Shown one piece after another: positions 1-11,636 of a DNA stretch of 64,000 bases. The notes under the pieces are model-generated. The model did no database searches and was not told the origin of the DNA. It saw only the letters and a list, made by a program, of their open reading frames with translations. The stretch lies in contig CP092869.1 in the NCBI GenBank assembly GCA_030710605.1, forward strand, positions 11,743,425 to 11,807,424. Direction: 5' to 3'. Each line of letters starts with the position of its first letter. Position 1 is the first letter of the stretch. The translations under genes were made by a program, and so were the position numbers. The DNA comes from Cordylochernes scorpioides. Its lineage: Eukaryota > Arthropoda > Arachnida > Pseudoscorpiones > Chernetidae.

Positions 1-27
1 GTAAAATTTCTCATTAAGTACTTTTGT

Positions 28-57
28 CTGAAGATGGTAACAATGCTGTTACCGAAA
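28..57 (+). ncRNA. Hammerhead-ribozyme-like core (Penelope-type repeat)
   Basis: The sequence reads CTGAAGA (28-34), then a hairpin whose 6-bp stem GGTAAC/GTTACC is perfect, then GAAA (54-57). This is the order and content of the hammerhead core (CUGANGA, stem II, GAAA). The following bases match the downstream sequence of two opposite-strand copies near 33.8-34.0 kb. Hammerheads of this type are known from the terminal repeats of Penelope-like retroelements. Helix I and helix III were not resolved by eye, so self-cleavage is inferred only. Confidence 0.55.
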
Positions 58-114
58 TGTCACACACTATTTATTTATTCAGATTTGGTCTTATTACCTT
101 GTCTTTAAATTGTA

Positions 115-590
115 TTTAGTAAAATCTATATTTTAATAATAAAATTCTAATTAAATAACTGATAAGTTTTAGCTATATACCTTATTTCTAAATTGTATTT
201 ATATAATTATTTTTAAGAAACATTTAATTTGAATGTTACAATATTTTTATATCAAATTTAAAATTCACTTCTTTATTACCTTGTTGAAAATTTATTTGAA
301 AATAAAACTTTAGCAACAAACTGTATGTATATATTAATAAAAACACAATTATTATCATTATATCTATACACTATAGAAATATATCACTTGTAGAACTTTG
401 CTTGAATCAAAATCACTAAATAAGTTTAAAACCAGTTAAGTTAATCCACATTGACTTTTAAATATATTTTAAGTTTAATTAATTAATTGTTCTCACAGAG
501 TATGAGTGTAAGATCACAAGAAAATAAGCGCTAACCGTAAGAGATACGTTTTTCTTTGTTTACTATTTTAAAAGTTTGTTTTGTTCTCTC
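115..590. other. AT-rich DNA without recognisable feature
   Basis: This stretch is very AT-rich with short A and T runs. I see no coding frame of substance and no terminal repeats. Confidence 0.5.
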
Positions 591-594
591 TCAT

Positions 595-1035
595 GTAAAT
601 CAATAAAGATAATAACACTGCCTTTGCCGGTCCTAAGCCCAGATGAAAAAGGAGGAGGGGGAGCAGTAACAAGCTCACTAAAAAACCTGGGCTCAGCTGG
701 CCCGACTGATAGTACCCTGTAAGGGTTCCTAATCCAGGAATACAGGATGAGCAGCGATTGTACTCCATGTTAGGAGCGGCTGCACATGGCGTCTGTTCCT
801 CATGTCAGAGGTGGCCATTTCTTTTGGGGCTAAGTCTGTTGCCACTGAGTAGTACTCCCAGTCTTAATGACAAAGGAAGACGCATTCTACTTCACCCAGT
901 CATGATGGTTGTCAACACTATGTACTAAGGGAAATTCTCAACCTGCAACCCCAAAACACATTTTTGACTGTATTTATTCATCCAATTGATGAGCTCTACT
1001 CTTCCCCGGCAGTCACCATCAACAAGCTTTACAAG
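595..1035 (+). repeat. Dispersed repeat, family copy 1
   Basis: The region matches, with many changes, the reverse complement of 10925-11285. Shared blocks include the purine-rich GGAGGAGGGGGAGCAGTAAC-like segment, the CAGCTGGCCCG segment and a CTCATGTTAGAGG-like segment. Its end also resembles the reverse complement of 18125-18225 (shared CCCCAAAACACATTTTT). No conserved coding frame is shared between copies, so this is an unclassified interspersed repeat. The short ORF inside it is not supported. Confidence 0.55.
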
Positions 1036-1639
1036 CTTGATACCTTAATTTGATTATGTGGAGATAAGAAAGAAGAATAAAAATAAAGAGATAATGTTTG
1101 ATCAATCTTTTTGAAATCAGTATCTTTAAAAGGTTATAAGCAAAATCAACACCTTACCACTTACCTTTTTCTTATACATTTTCTGAAGCGAGTTTGCATT
1201 ATTAAGCAACGGATATTAAGTAGAGTAATAAGGTAATTACTGTTCAAAATGTAGTTTAGTTCATTTATTGATCGTATTCCCGGTAATATTTTCTAGATTT
1301 CCTTGTTGGGGACTTCTCCAAAGTTAGCTTCCTCACGACAACTAGTCTCTAAGACGAGTGTATAGGGCAGATATAATTTTGAACCAGAACTAACTCACTA
1401 TATATTTACCTACAATCATCTGTATGAAGCAAGGAAATTACTTTTTAATAATACAAGCGATAATTATTTAGCACTCTATGCCCTGCTGTCAGAAACAGCG
1501 AACAGTAGACATAGTACAATAAATTTATACAAATTTTGTGAGAAGGCGAGAAGGATGAGAAACATGTCTAAATATGTTTTTTTTTGGGGTTCATTTTAAT
1601 ATTGAAATGTATATAGTACTTTTTATGTTAAATTAAAAC
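1036..1639. other. Non-coding DNA, nothing recognised
   Basis: There is no long open frame, no terminal repeats and no tandem structure visible here. Confidence 0.4.
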
Positions 1640-1876
1640 CATTGCTATACTGGGATAATCCTGTATGGGGATTGATCACTAATAAAGGTTTTGCACACAC
1701 AAATGTGACAGAACCCTGTTTGCTTACTTGCACTCGCTGGTGGGGTTGGACTTTTGCAAGAATCGGGGTCCACTGGAGCACATTTTTTTTAAATTCAGAA
1801 TTCATGCGGGAATCGAACCTGGGTCTTAGCGGTCGAAAAACCAACAGTTTAGACCATCCTTCCACCGACCCCCCAA
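1640..1876 (-). mobile_element. tRNA-derived SINE
   Basis: Read on the minus strand, the head (about 1876-1795) has a tRNA-like layout ending in the box B sequence GGTTCGATTCC. A non-tRNA body follows toward 1640. The head lacks a good box A match and does not fold into a perfect cloverleaf by eye, so it is an old or diverged SINE rather than a tRNA gene. Frames on both strands are open by chance and are not called. It lies directly upstream of the LTR element at 1924. Confidence 0.55.
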
Positions 1877-1923
1877 GGTGACACAAGATGATAGTTCTTT
1901 ATTAAGTCTCGTTTATATATACA

Positions 1924-2754
1924 TATGGTAATTTAAACCAACAACCCCATACTGTGTATATAACTTATAATAAGATTGTCATGTTGTATATAGAGACACA
2001 TCTATAAATAATTATGCGCATGATTAATCTGTGTCATCGCATCGCCCTATGTAATGTAATTTGTACAAAGTGGATAAATAAATAAAATCTGTAATAGATT
2101 TAAGAGTTGAGCTAGGGCAGAGATCGAACATATAGTATTGCCAAAACAACAGAGTCTAAAGATGGAAGTCATAAATCAGGTAGATTCACAGTTCCCACGA
2201 CAGGCCACCCACACTGTCACATGTGGTGGAATGCAGAGACCCCTCTCACACCTGGACAGGTAAAGGCGCCCTTTCTCAAACGCCCCTGTCACATAAGGTC
2301 GCCCCGTCTTTAACCTAAAAATCATCACTTTACTGTCTCTTGACAGCTCAGTACAGTTCAGTTCAGTTTAGTTTAGTTCACCCTTAGTGCAAGCCGCGTC
2401 GGTCGTATGTTATGTCGATCTCATCCAACATGTAGTTAGGAAGAACTCGTCTATCTCCATCTTTTCGCTCCTTAGCTCAACTTTTATCTGTTACGGGACT
2501 TTCTTAGTGCAACTGTGTCTTCGTTTTTTGTGTGGATATCCCCAAGCTTTTCCACTCTGCCTCGACCACGACTGCCTGTATTTTGTGAGAACTTTTAAAG
2601 GTCTTCCAAGGTGCAGAGAGGTACTGGAAAACTCTACATCCTGACTGTTCCTCTTGGTCAACACAGTACAACAAGAGCTACCAGGACTTCAACATTATTT
2701 CAGTAGTCGACAGGATCTCTACAAAAGCTACTGGAATTCTCACTCAACATTACA
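1924..2754 (+). repeat. 5' LTR of element 1
   Basis: This is the left member of the 831-bp direct repeat. It contains a pyrimidine-rich GTTCAGTTCAGTTTAGTTTAG stretch before a small open frame that recurs in the right LTR. That frame is a feature of the LTR, not a gene. Confidence 0.85.
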
Positions 2755-2783
2755 GTGAGTCGACAGGATGACCAAAACGAAGG

Positions 2784-3281
2784 ATGACACAACGAAGAGG
2801 TAAGAAGACCGTTCAGATAGGAAGCGAGAAAGAGCAAAGATGGAGGAACAAGCCCGCCATACCAACGAAACGACAAAGCAATCTCTCCCCCCAACAAGAG
2901 ACGATATTTACGGAAGAAACGCCGCCCCAACGGACTTCCGCATACCCGCTAACCGATCGCCAACGTCGGGAGCAAGCTGACCGCGCCAACGACAGCCCCG
3001 ATATTCCCGCAAGTCATGGAAACCGAGCAGCGATGTGGCCCAAACCCTGTGACAAGTTCCACACCTTCGACTTGACATCGTCGAGACAATGCTCAAGGCA
3101 ACAAGCCACAATCAACTTCACAGAAGCTACAAGCGTCTACAAGCTCTACATGGAGCGTCTTCAACGTCAGCAGGAATACAAGCCAAGACCAAGTTTCCTG
3201 ACTGAACTTTCACACAACTGTAAGTTTTTAAAAAAACCTACCTTAACTTTATCCTCAAGTTCAAAACTTGATTCCCTATAA
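2784..3281 (+). CDS. Gag-like ORF of LTR element 1 (165 aa)
   Basis: The frame starts 29 bp inside the 5' LTR boundary, the usual place for gag. The product is basic and rich in Arg, Gln, Ser and Pro. I see no CCHC zinc knuckle and no clear capsid motif. It ends as the DNA turns AT-rich, so it may be a truncated gag. The assignment rests on position only. It could encode a packaging peptide for a non-autonomous element, or it could be non-functional. Confidence 0.4.
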   Translation: MTQRRGKKTVQIGSEKEQRWRNKPAIPTKRQSNLSPQQETIFTEETPPQRTSAYPLTDRQRREQADRANDSPDIPASHGNRAAMWPKPCDKFHTFDLTSSRQCSRQQATINFTEATSVYKLYMERLQRQQEYKPRPSFLTELSHNCKFLKKPTLTLSSSSKLDSL

Positions 3282-6200
3282 ATTTTGTATTTATATTTTC
3301 ACTTTAAGCATTTAAAAATCAATTTTTACCTTTTTTTATACCATTTTTTAATTCAATTTTTAAAACTTTCACATTTTCATTGATCAAATTTACTTTAATT
3401 TTTAATCAGATTATAAATTTCAAGTTATTACTCTCAATTTTACTTAAAAAAAAAAAAAAAATTCGCCCATCACGCATTTTTACTAATTTACTAATCTTAC
3501 ATGCCTTTCCTAAATTTACCTAAAATGGCATTATCCAAAGCTACGACTTGAAAAAAAAAATTCATTATTATTATTTTTTTAAAAAATCTCATTCATCATA
3601 ATTCTCAACTTATTTTTGTTTTACTTATTAGTTATCTTTATTTCAAAAGACCAATATCTTTATCAATTCTTAAAATTTGGTAATGTTCACCATTTTAAGT
3701 AAGCGCCCAATTCAAATTATTGGTAACTCTCACGACATTGCCCTTTTACAAGAATCATTTTAACTACCATAATTAACGATTTAAAAAATATATTCAAATT
3801 TTAAATATAAATTAACATAGGTGAAACGCATTTTTTTAAATTGCAAAAATCGAAAGATACAATATCTTCAAAAACACCACTAGGAAAAGCAACTACCACG
3901 CCAGTAGCTAAATTAAGTCACAGACCGCCAAACTTATTACAATCGTTAATATTCGAGGATAAATACACTCCCTCATCTTTCCTTTTACATGCATATTTAA
4001 TCATCAACAAACGTTACAACACCCTCACACATCACTTTCTCCAATTGGCAACAATTTTTTTGTGCGCGACTTAACACACAAATCCAAATCTTGAGCCACA
4101 CAAGCTCCACTTAGCTCTATATCGCCGCCACAATAAAATAATTTCACATTAAGCGTGCCACATCCACTAACAGTCAAATATTCTCTCGATGTGTTTCATA
4201 CAACAACCACCCATGACTTTATTAAATTTGTTATTCATGGTTAAACAGGTTAGATTTGTACCAAACTAAGACTTCACGTGACACCTTTTCATTCACATTT
4301 CTCACTTCGTGTCACAGTGCCACACCACAAAACTTTTTCACTTTTCAGGCCAAAGACGCCTTCACGCCTGTGACACCACATCTCAACTCAAAGCGTGTCC
4401 ACGTTGAAAGTCGAACTTTCACCACACATCTAAACCTGACAACACTGAATAATATTTTTTCTAAACTAACTTCGAAACACAACCCTTTTTGCATTTAAAC
4501 CCCAGTATTTTCAAATAGGCAAGAAATATGCCAAACTCAACAAAAGAAGAGAGAGAGAGAGAGAGAAAGTCAGTTTCGAGTAAATCTCAAACATAGCAAG
4601 CCATCCCACATGTGTGACCACCCCAAAAATAGAATTTCCGTGAAAAAAAAAAGGGGGGGAAGTGGACGCGCTTTTTGACGTCACTCCCTTGGTCACTATT
4701 ATCTTTTGAGAATATCTTTGGACATGCCCTCTCTTCCCCCTCAAGGCAGATCTTCTTGACCGCTAGCTTCATGACGCCATTTTTAACACATGTTTCACAC
4801 TACTCATTTAGATTTCCTCGAGAATCTCACAAATCTCACCAACGAGATATCACAACACAACATACTTTAAACATTTTACATGTTAAATTGATAACACCAA
4901 TTAAAACAATTTGGTTAAGTCTTATATATACTTTTTAACGCGAAAGAGAAATCATTCTCTACATACCAGCATTGAGGACAAACGAAAAGATCATTTCATA
5001 TATTCCCAGTTTCAGAGTCATAGAAACACCAATGTTTACCAATGGGATATGATCTACACACAACAATTTTAACTTTTCGTCAAAAGAGACAATTTTTGTT
5101 CAATTTTACACTACTTAAAATTTATCCAATCATTAATAACCTTCAATTATATTATAAATTTTGTATAAAATCTTGAATAATTATTCTTATTATTACCTTT
5201 CAATTATATAAACAATTTTTTTAATCCAACATTAAAAAAAAAAAAAAACCTTTAATCAAATTTACTTTTATTTTTCATGATATTATTTTAGTATTGTAAA
5301 ACATCTAATTGTTTCAAAAATTATTTTTATTTTATTATTTATTATATATTTTATATATTACAGGTTTAATTTTGTCCACTTACACTTTTTGTACCCGCAA
5401 TCATATTTCTATATTTCTATTCACTATATTTTATTTGTTTAAATACCTTTATTATCTGACAAAGTTTATCATCCACTATCGGGCATCTACAACAATCGTT
5501 TTCAACAATCATATTCTTTAACCAATTCCCTATATTTTTCATCACTATCTTTTCAGTCATTGCGTCACATCAATGTAGAAAAACGACAGCACTGCTTGAC
5601 AATTTATTTTTTGATTTCGTAATTCAACAAACGCCTTGAACACAGTTCCCCAGACTTACAAATCCAAACTTCTGGTCTGAACAAGCTTCAAGAGTTTATT
5701 TCATTTCATCCGCAGAGCAAATCACCAACGCATACACAAAGCGTTCACTTTTTTCAACTTTCAACTTTTTTTTTTCAGCTCTAGCGGACCACATTCAACT
5801 TTTGATTTCGAGTCAAGTCAGATCACCTACAGTCGCTACAATTCTACTTATAGCATGGCTCTATTTCACTCCTTTCTCAATCATATTAATAAGCAACTTT
5901 TCTTCAACAACTTTTAACCCAATAATCCTAAAATTGTGACAAAACACTGTAACCCTTATATAGGATCGCAAGTGAAACATTGCCAAGGAAGACAGCTCAA
6001 GTCTATATCCTCGCTTTGCACCTGGATCTGAGTATTTGGTTTACATGGGCACTTCTAACAATTACATATTCTTCAACAACTTTTCAACCCAATAACACTA
6101 CAATTGTGACAAAGCACTGTTACCCTATACAGGATCACAGGTGAAACATTGCCTAGGAAGACGCTCAAGTCCATATCCTCGCTTTGCACCTGGACCTAAG

Positions 6201-6503
6201 TATTTGATTGCATGTGTAAATCTCACAATTGCTTATTCTTTAACTACTAACCCTGTCCAACGCCCACCAATATTCTCTTAGAATGTGAATTTTTATGTCA
6301 TCATTTTATTTTAATCTTTTTTGTTAATCAAACACAATGTCATTTTTATTTCACTTTTATATATCCAACAAATATCATCTTGTTATAGCCCTTTTTAACC
6401 CTCACAGTTTAAATTAATTAAAAGAAATTTTAATTACTTACCTGTGTTAGAGACGCTTTACCCGCCTAAACCCGGATAAACCCTTTCACTCCCGGGGCCC
6501 ATC
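3282..6503 (+). other. Non-coding interior of LTR element 1
   Basis: The interior is AT-rich with poly-A and poly-T runs. The segment about 4235-4470 is similar to the reverse complement of 25690-25890 inside the second LTR element (shared CGTGACACCTTTTCATTCAC). Since element 2 lies on the minus strand, the two belong to related families. No pol domain is present. The short frames here are not supported. Confidence 0.6.
5895..6235 (+). repeat. Tandem repeat of about 165 bp, two copies plus a start
   Basis: The block beginning TTCTTCAACAACTTTTAACC and containing CTCGCTTTGCACCTGGA recurs with a spacing near 165 bp. A third, partial start lies near 6234. It is in the 3' part of LTR element 1, close to the right LTR. 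Confidence 0.7.
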
Positions 6504-7334
6504 TATGGTAATTTAAACCAACAACCCCATACTGTGTATATAACTTATAATAAGATTGTCATGTTGTATATAGAGACACATCTATAAATAATTATGCGCA
6601 TGATTAATCTGTGTCATCGCATCGCCCTTTGTAATGTAATTTGTACAAAGTGGACAAATAAATAAAATCTGTAATAGATTTAAAAGTTGAGCTAGGGCAG
6701 AGATCGAACATATAGTATTGCCAAAACAACAGAGTCTAAAGATGGAAGTCATAAATCAGGTAGATTCACAGTTCCCACGACAGGCCACCCACACTGTCAC
6801 ATGTGGTGGAATGCAGAGACCCCTCTCACACCTGGACAGGTAAAGGCGCCCTTTCTCAAACGCCCCTGTCACATAAGGTCGCCCCGTCTTTAACCTAAAA
6901 ATCATCACTTTACAGTCTCTTGACAGCTCAGTACAGTTCAGTTCAGTTTAGTTTAGTTCACCCTTAGTGCACGCCGCGTCGGTTGTATGTTATGTCGATC
7001 TCATCCAACATGTAGTTAGGAAGAACTCGTCTATCTCCATCTTTTCGCTCCTTAGCTCAACTTTTATCTGTTACGAGACTTTCTTAGTGCAACTGTGTCT
7101 TCGTTTTTTGTGTGGATATCCCCAAGCTTTTCCACTCTGCCTCGACCACGACTGCCTGTATTTTGTGAGAACTTTTAAAGGTCTTCCAAGGTGCAGAGAG
7201 GTACTGGAAAACTCTACATCCTGACTGTTCCTCTTGGTCAACACAGTACAACAAGAGCTACCAGGACTTCAACATTATTTCAGTAGTCGACAGGATCTCT
7301 ACAAAAGCTATTGGAATTCTCACTCAACATTACA
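6504..7334 (+). repeat. 3' LTR of element 1
   Basis: This is the right copy of the 831-bp repeat, nearly identical to 1924-2754. It is followed by TACA, matching the bases before the left LTR. Confidence 0.85.
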
Positions 7335-7360
7335 TACACGTTTGATGATGATATATAAAT

Positions 7361-7469
7361 AAACAATACTGCCCTTACTGCAATGGAAAAATTAATGGGA
7401 GGGCCTGGCTCATCAGTAGTGAACCCTCTCAGCGGTTTTCATTGCAGTAAGGGCAGTAGATATTGTTTA
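7361..7469. repeat. Palindromic hairpin repeat, 'CTGCCCTTACTGCAATG' family
   Basis: The inverted arms AATACTGCCCTTACTGCAATG and its complement enclose a loop of about 55 bp. Related hairpins occur at 18687-18770 and 37250-37290, and more diverged ones at 15160-15400 and 56965-57060. On the minus strand the loop contains CTGATGAGCC, the first half of a hammerhead-like core, but I see no following GAAA in position. Confidence 0.65.
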
Positions 7470-8220
7470 ATTTAAAAAATAATCTTACGCGTCTAAAATA
7501 GTTTTGAATATTTTTTTAAAATTTAAGCCTGACTTGACCTTTTATAAATTATTTACAGAAGAACATTGCTCAATTGCAAATATACCAAGTTTTCCCTATA
7601 TTTTTCATCACATTAAGAACATTGGAAAGTTTATTTCATCTATACGGTTGTCCGAAAAGTTCGGGTTTTTATTAAAACGTTGTTTTTCTTATTACTTAGC
7701 GAATAATATTATTACGGCGAATAAATAATAATATATATTAATAAAATGCAAATTTCATAAGTGTTGTTCACTAAAAACTTTCGTTACAATGCATCAATTT
7801 CGACCAAATTTTCAACATTTATGTAAAACGAGATGGAGCAGGTTTTGCCTAACATCAAAATATTTTTCCTAACTTTAACATGCGTAACTTCGCTGTTATC
7901 GATTAAATACAAAAAAATCAACAGAGTTAATTTTATTTATATATAAATACAAAAAAAATTCAGCAATTCATTCAACTCAATCTAAAAAAATATTCAAAAC
8001 AAGCAATTTTAAGATAACACCATATGTAAAACAGTCGGCCAAGAAAACAACAACGATATTACATCTTTCTCACATATTCACACACAATTTCGATTAATAA
8101 TTAAAACTAATCTTTAACATTGTTTATTATACTTCATAATATATAATATTCGTTAGGCAAACTTTCACTCGGATAAAACCCGGGCGAAGCCGGGTATATA
8201 TAATACAATTAATTTATTTT
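7470..8220. other. AT-rich DNA; possible decayed Helitron end
   Basis: No gene is supported. Near 8168-8196 the sequence ACCCGGGCGAAGCCGGGT forms the hairpin seen before the Helitron ends at 52680 and 53093. The CTAG terminus is missing, so it can only be a relic. Confidence 0.4.
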
Positions 8221-8225
8221 TAATA

Positions 8226-8590
8226 CACAATATAATATGGTTTATGATTGTAGAAGGACTTTAACAATTTTACCGCAAATGTTTCTTTGATGAAAAATCG
8301 TAATTTATTTTGAAGAGAAATAACGATTATTTCTATCCTTAGGGATGAAGTATGAAAGGATGAATTGTGAAGGGTAATGATAAACGGAAAAATAAAGTAT
8401 CCAGGGATGGGAAACTTTATTTTACCGTTCATTACACTTCACAATTCATACTCTCATACTTCATCCCTAAGGATAGAAATAGTCGCTATTTCTCCTTATA
8501 GTACGATTTTTCGTTCAAAAGAAACATTTGCGGTAAAATAGTCGAAGTCGTTCTACAATTACTTTATACATAATACAAAAACATTATAAA
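8226..8590. repeat. Fold-back repeat (tRNA-carrying family) with core deleted
   Basis: The arms 8226-8405 and 8406-8590 are imperfect reverse complements. They carry the family blocks TTTCTTTTGAACGAAAAATC, AAGGAGAAATAACGA and GGGATGAAGTATGAAAGGATG in some form. Other copies have a tRNA-like centre. Here only a CCAGGGATGG stub remains. Confidence 0.65.
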
Positions 8591-8616
8591 TAAACGTTCT
8601 TCCCTGATTTATAATA

Positions 8617-8871
8617 TTATAAAATAAATAAAGCTTCCAGGGTTAAGTTTCTTGTTCAAATTTTTATTTTCAAGCTTTCGGACTTGTCAGTCCTTCAACA
8701 GGAGTATCACGATAAAAAATATATGTTATATACTATTCTATATATAAATTAATTTTTACGTGTACTATTTTTTTTATCGTGATAATCCTGTTGAAGGACT
8801 GACAAGTCCGTAAGCTTGAAAATAAAAATTTGAACAAGAAACTTAACCCTAGAAGCTTTATTTATTTTATA
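8617..8871. repeat. Penelope-type palindrome with two hammerhead-like cores
   Basis: Two inverted arms of about 115 bp meet near 8745. The left arm, on the minus strand (8676-8701), reads CTGTTGA, then stem AGGAC/GTCC, then GAAA. The right arm, on the plus strand (8788-8813), has the same layout with GTAA in place of GAAA. A related single arm lies at 21765-21862. Position 6 of the core is T instead of A in this family, which would be expected to weaken a standard hammerhead. Distal AGCTT and AAGCT blocks could form helix III. Confidence 0.55.
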
Positions 8872-9085
8872 ACAAAGACATTATACATGACGGCGAATAA
8901 TATTGATTTTTCATTTTTTTTTGCAAGTGTTTACGAACTTTTGGGAGAACCTTGTATATAAGAAAAATTCGTGATTAATAGTGTTTATTCTTTTTAATAA
9001 GGAAAACTAAATGTTCTGAAGATCATTTATTGGTTGAAAGTAGATTCAGAAAAAAACACAGGAATATCAAACAATAATTATTCCC

Positions 9086-9114
9086 ATGAGGAGAGTGATA
9101 GCAAGTAACTGAAA
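9086..9114 (+). ncRNA. Hammerhead-like core, divergent
   Basis: ATGAGGA is followed by a stem based on GAGTGAT and AGTAACT and then GAAACGTCG. This matches the hammerhead order, with the first core base C replaced by A. It looks like the terminal unit of another Penelope-like family. Activity is doubtful. Confidence 0.35.
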
Positions 9115-9120
9115 CGTCGT

Positions 9121-9605
9121 GAGTTAAATAAACTATTGGTTGATATGGCTTTATTTTATTTCTGAAAACTAAATAGTTTTTATTTTATTTCTTATCAAAT
9201 AAGACGCGATATCCCCACAAGGGATGCTTACGTCAAGAAACAACACTAAATTCAGAGACTATATTACATAAACAATTGAATAATTACAAGGTTTGAGTAG
9301 AGTTTGAAGAAGAAAAGAAAGGAAAGTAAACTAAAATAATGCTTGGATTTACAACCAACTAATGAAATAAATACAAATAAATATACCTAATTTGGCAATT
9401 ACGGTTTTTCAACCAAGAGAGAAAATCATAGCGTATTAACGCGTATTTATATGGAATTTGAATATGAATTCAATGAAGATTTCACGTTTGTATCGACCAA
9501 AGAGAGATGTTCTCTTGTCAAATCCAATAATATAATTGCAATACCTTATGAATAATTCGGAAAATGATGACGTCACTTCAGCCGTTTATAATTAAACAAT
9601 ATATC
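9121..9605. other. AT-rich DNA, nothing recognised
   Basis: I see no coding frame or repeat arms in this interval. Confidence 0.4.
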
Positions 9606-9617
9606 ATATAGTAATTT

Positions 9618-10145
9618 TTATACATAATGCGGCCTATGATTGTAGAACGACATTTGAAAATTATCCCGCATGTGTTTATTTTGAACGAAAAATCTAAATT
9701 TATTCCAAGGAGAAATAACGACCATTTCCAACCTTAGGGATGAAGTATGAAAGGATGAATTGTGAAGAGTAATGATAAACGGAAAATAAAAGTGTCCAGG
9801 GATGGAAATCGAACCCACAGTGTTCCGCTTACCGAGCAGATGCCATGTCCACTAGGCTACTTTGGACATATTTTTTCGTTCGTAAATATTATATAAAGAG
9901 ATTTTTATACAATATAATGTGGCCTATGATTGTAGAACGACATTTGAAAATATCCAGCATGTGTTTCTTTTGAACGAAAAATCGAATTATTTTTCCGTTT
10001 ATCATTACTCTTCACAATTCATTCTTTCATACTTCATCCCTAAGGTTGGAAATGGTCGCTTTTTCTCCTTAAAATAAATTTCGATTTTTCGTTCAAAAGA
10101 AACACATGCGGGATATTTTCAAATGTCCTTCTACAAGATATCATA
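9618..10145. repeat. Fold-back repeat with tRNA-like centre
   Basis: The left part (9618-9895) runs from TGTAGAACGACATTTGAAAA through the family arm to a tRNA-like domain at 9794-9867. The right part (9905-10140) contains a second, inverted arm pair. The same arms recur near 8.2, 15.4, 19.9-20.7, 27.9, 34.1 and 36.7 kb, and a relative forms the 44.2-45.9 kb array. Confidence 0.7.
9794..9867 (-). tRNA. tRNA-like domain of fold-back repeat (GGT-like anticodon), probably not functional
   Basis: On the minus strand the sequence can be divided into acceptor, D arm, anticodon arm and T arm, with box B GGTTCGATTTCC-like. Relative to the best copies at 20.0-20.5 kb it carries acceptor-stem changes (CCAAAG against CCAGGG) and a changed anticodon loop. 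It is a degraded copy. Confidence 0.4.
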
Positions 10146-10379
10146 TGCTGATAAACTTATTATCATATTACTTAAATTAATGCAACAGGTTTCTGGAGAT
10201 AAATTTAATCAGCATCTAATCGTTATATACTCCTGTAGTTCGGTTTGTACTCCTGTAGAAGTGCGGAAATTCCCCAAAGATTGAGAATGTATCAATAAAA
10301 TGAAAAGAAACTCATCTTCAGAAACCTCTTTTATTATTTTAATTCATATCTCCAGAAGATTCATATCTGTTGGACAGAT

Positions 10380-10860
10380 AGAGGACATTGCTGTGATAGA
10401 GATGTATGGAGACATCTGAGACTCTTCATTGGACACGACGACAACAACAACAGAAAATTGACATGGTCCCAGAGCAGCAGCTTTACACACCCAAGATATT
10501 GGACATTGCTACTGCTGTGATAGAGATGTATGGAGACATCTGAGGCTCTTCATCGGACACGACAACAACAACATATCTGTTGGACTGATAAAAGACATTG
10601 CTACTGCTGTGATAGAGATGTATGGAGACATCTGAGGCTCTTCATTGGACACGACAACAACAACATATCTGTTGGACTGATAGAGGACATTGCTACTGCT
10701 GTGATAGAGATGTATGGAGACATCTGAGGCTCTTCATTAGACACAACAACAACAACATATCTGTTGGACAGATAGAGGGTATTGTTACTGCTGTGATAGA
10801 GATGTATGGAGACATCTGAGGCTCTTCATTGGACACAACAACAACATATCTTTTGGAATG
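10380..10860 (+). repeat. 92-bp minisatellite, five units
   Basis: The block GATGTATGGAGACATCTGAG begins at about 10401, 10525, 10617, 10709 and 10801. The last three spacings are exactly 92 bp. The first is 124 bp because of a 32-bp insertion carrying CAGAAAATTGACATGG-like sequence. Each unit contains a (ACAACA) run. The frames open through it are by-products of the repeat. Confidence 0.9.
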
Positions 10861-10924
10861 ATACAGAAATTTATCTTGTTGGAAATAATGAATTTATTAC
10901 CCTATATTATATCGATATAATTTT

Positions 10925-11285
10925 TTCTCTTGTCCCAGAAACTTGAGAGGCGAACCTTCATTTTGGGTAGTATGCGTCTGGTGTTAATCTACAATAGATT
11001 GGGAGCACTGTAGCAGTCCGACTTAGTTCCAAAGGGGTGACCGCCTCTAACATGAGGACAGATGTCACTACAGCCGCTTCTAACATGAAGAACAGACGCT
11101 GTCAACTCTCACAGCATTAGAATTATGAAGTCTTCGTTTTGTGCCAGAGATGATTTGCCTGTAACCTCAGGTGGGACTTGGTACTATCAGCCGGGCCAGC
11201 TGAACTATGGTTTTTTAACGAGCTTGTTACTGCTCCTCCTCCTCCTCCTTTAACATACGGGCTTGGGACCGTCAATGGTGGAGTG
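10925..11285 (-). repeat. Dispersed repeat, family copy 2
   Basis: The reverse complement is homologous to 595-960. Shared landmarks are AACTAAGTC, the GGAGGAGGAGCAGTAACAAG block and the GGCCCG...GATAGTACC block. Confidence 0.55.
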
Positions 11286-11636
11286 AAAATTTCGATATAA
11301 TAAAGATATATATTTAAAGAATGTTATTCAATCTAATACACAGTGTGGCTCGCCATTATCTGGAGCACATGGCGTCGAGTTAGCTGTTCTGCATCGTCTG
11401 TGTCTCCAGCGATATGTCGCACCGCTACTGTTCCTGCAGCATCACTGTTCACTGTCATCCGAGAGGTGTTCCTAACATCGGTAGGACCTGCAGTCCTTGA
11501 TCTTTCAAGTTGAGGACCACGCCATATCCTCAGCGGCGAAATATGTGATGTCGCTGGAGACCCGCTGGTGATCCTCCACCTAACTCTATAGCGGTGGCGC
11601 CATGTACATAGTGTTATGTATATAGACAATGGTCGC

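Larger units (their letters stand above)
1924..7334 (+). mobile_element. Non-autonomous LTR retrotransposon (Ty3/gypsy-like), element 1
   Basis: Two direct repeats of 831 bp (1924-2754 and 6504-7334) bound a 3.75-kb interior. They differ at only about nine positions in my reading. The 4-bp sequence TACA precedes the left repeat (1920-1923) and follows the right one (7335-7338), a fitting target-site duplication. A G/C-rich GGGGCCCATC tract lies just before the right LTR as polypurine-tract candidate. The sequence after the left LTR shares GTCGACAGGAT with the matching place in the element at 22135-27905, a primer-site candidate. The interior has a short gag-like frame but no protease, reverse transcriptase or integrase, so it must depend on a helper element. 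Confidence 0.85.

Noticed and set aside
2387..2644. 85-codon ORF repeated at 6967-7224
   Set aside because: It lies wholly inside the two LTRs of element 1, with no motif. It is a by-product of the repeat.
8165..8196. Helitron 3' end
   Set aside because: The hairpin is present but the CTRR terminus and a matching 5' end are not.
10530..10819. Two 65-codon ORFs with the same peptide repeats
   Set aside because: They are translations of the 92-bp minisatellite.
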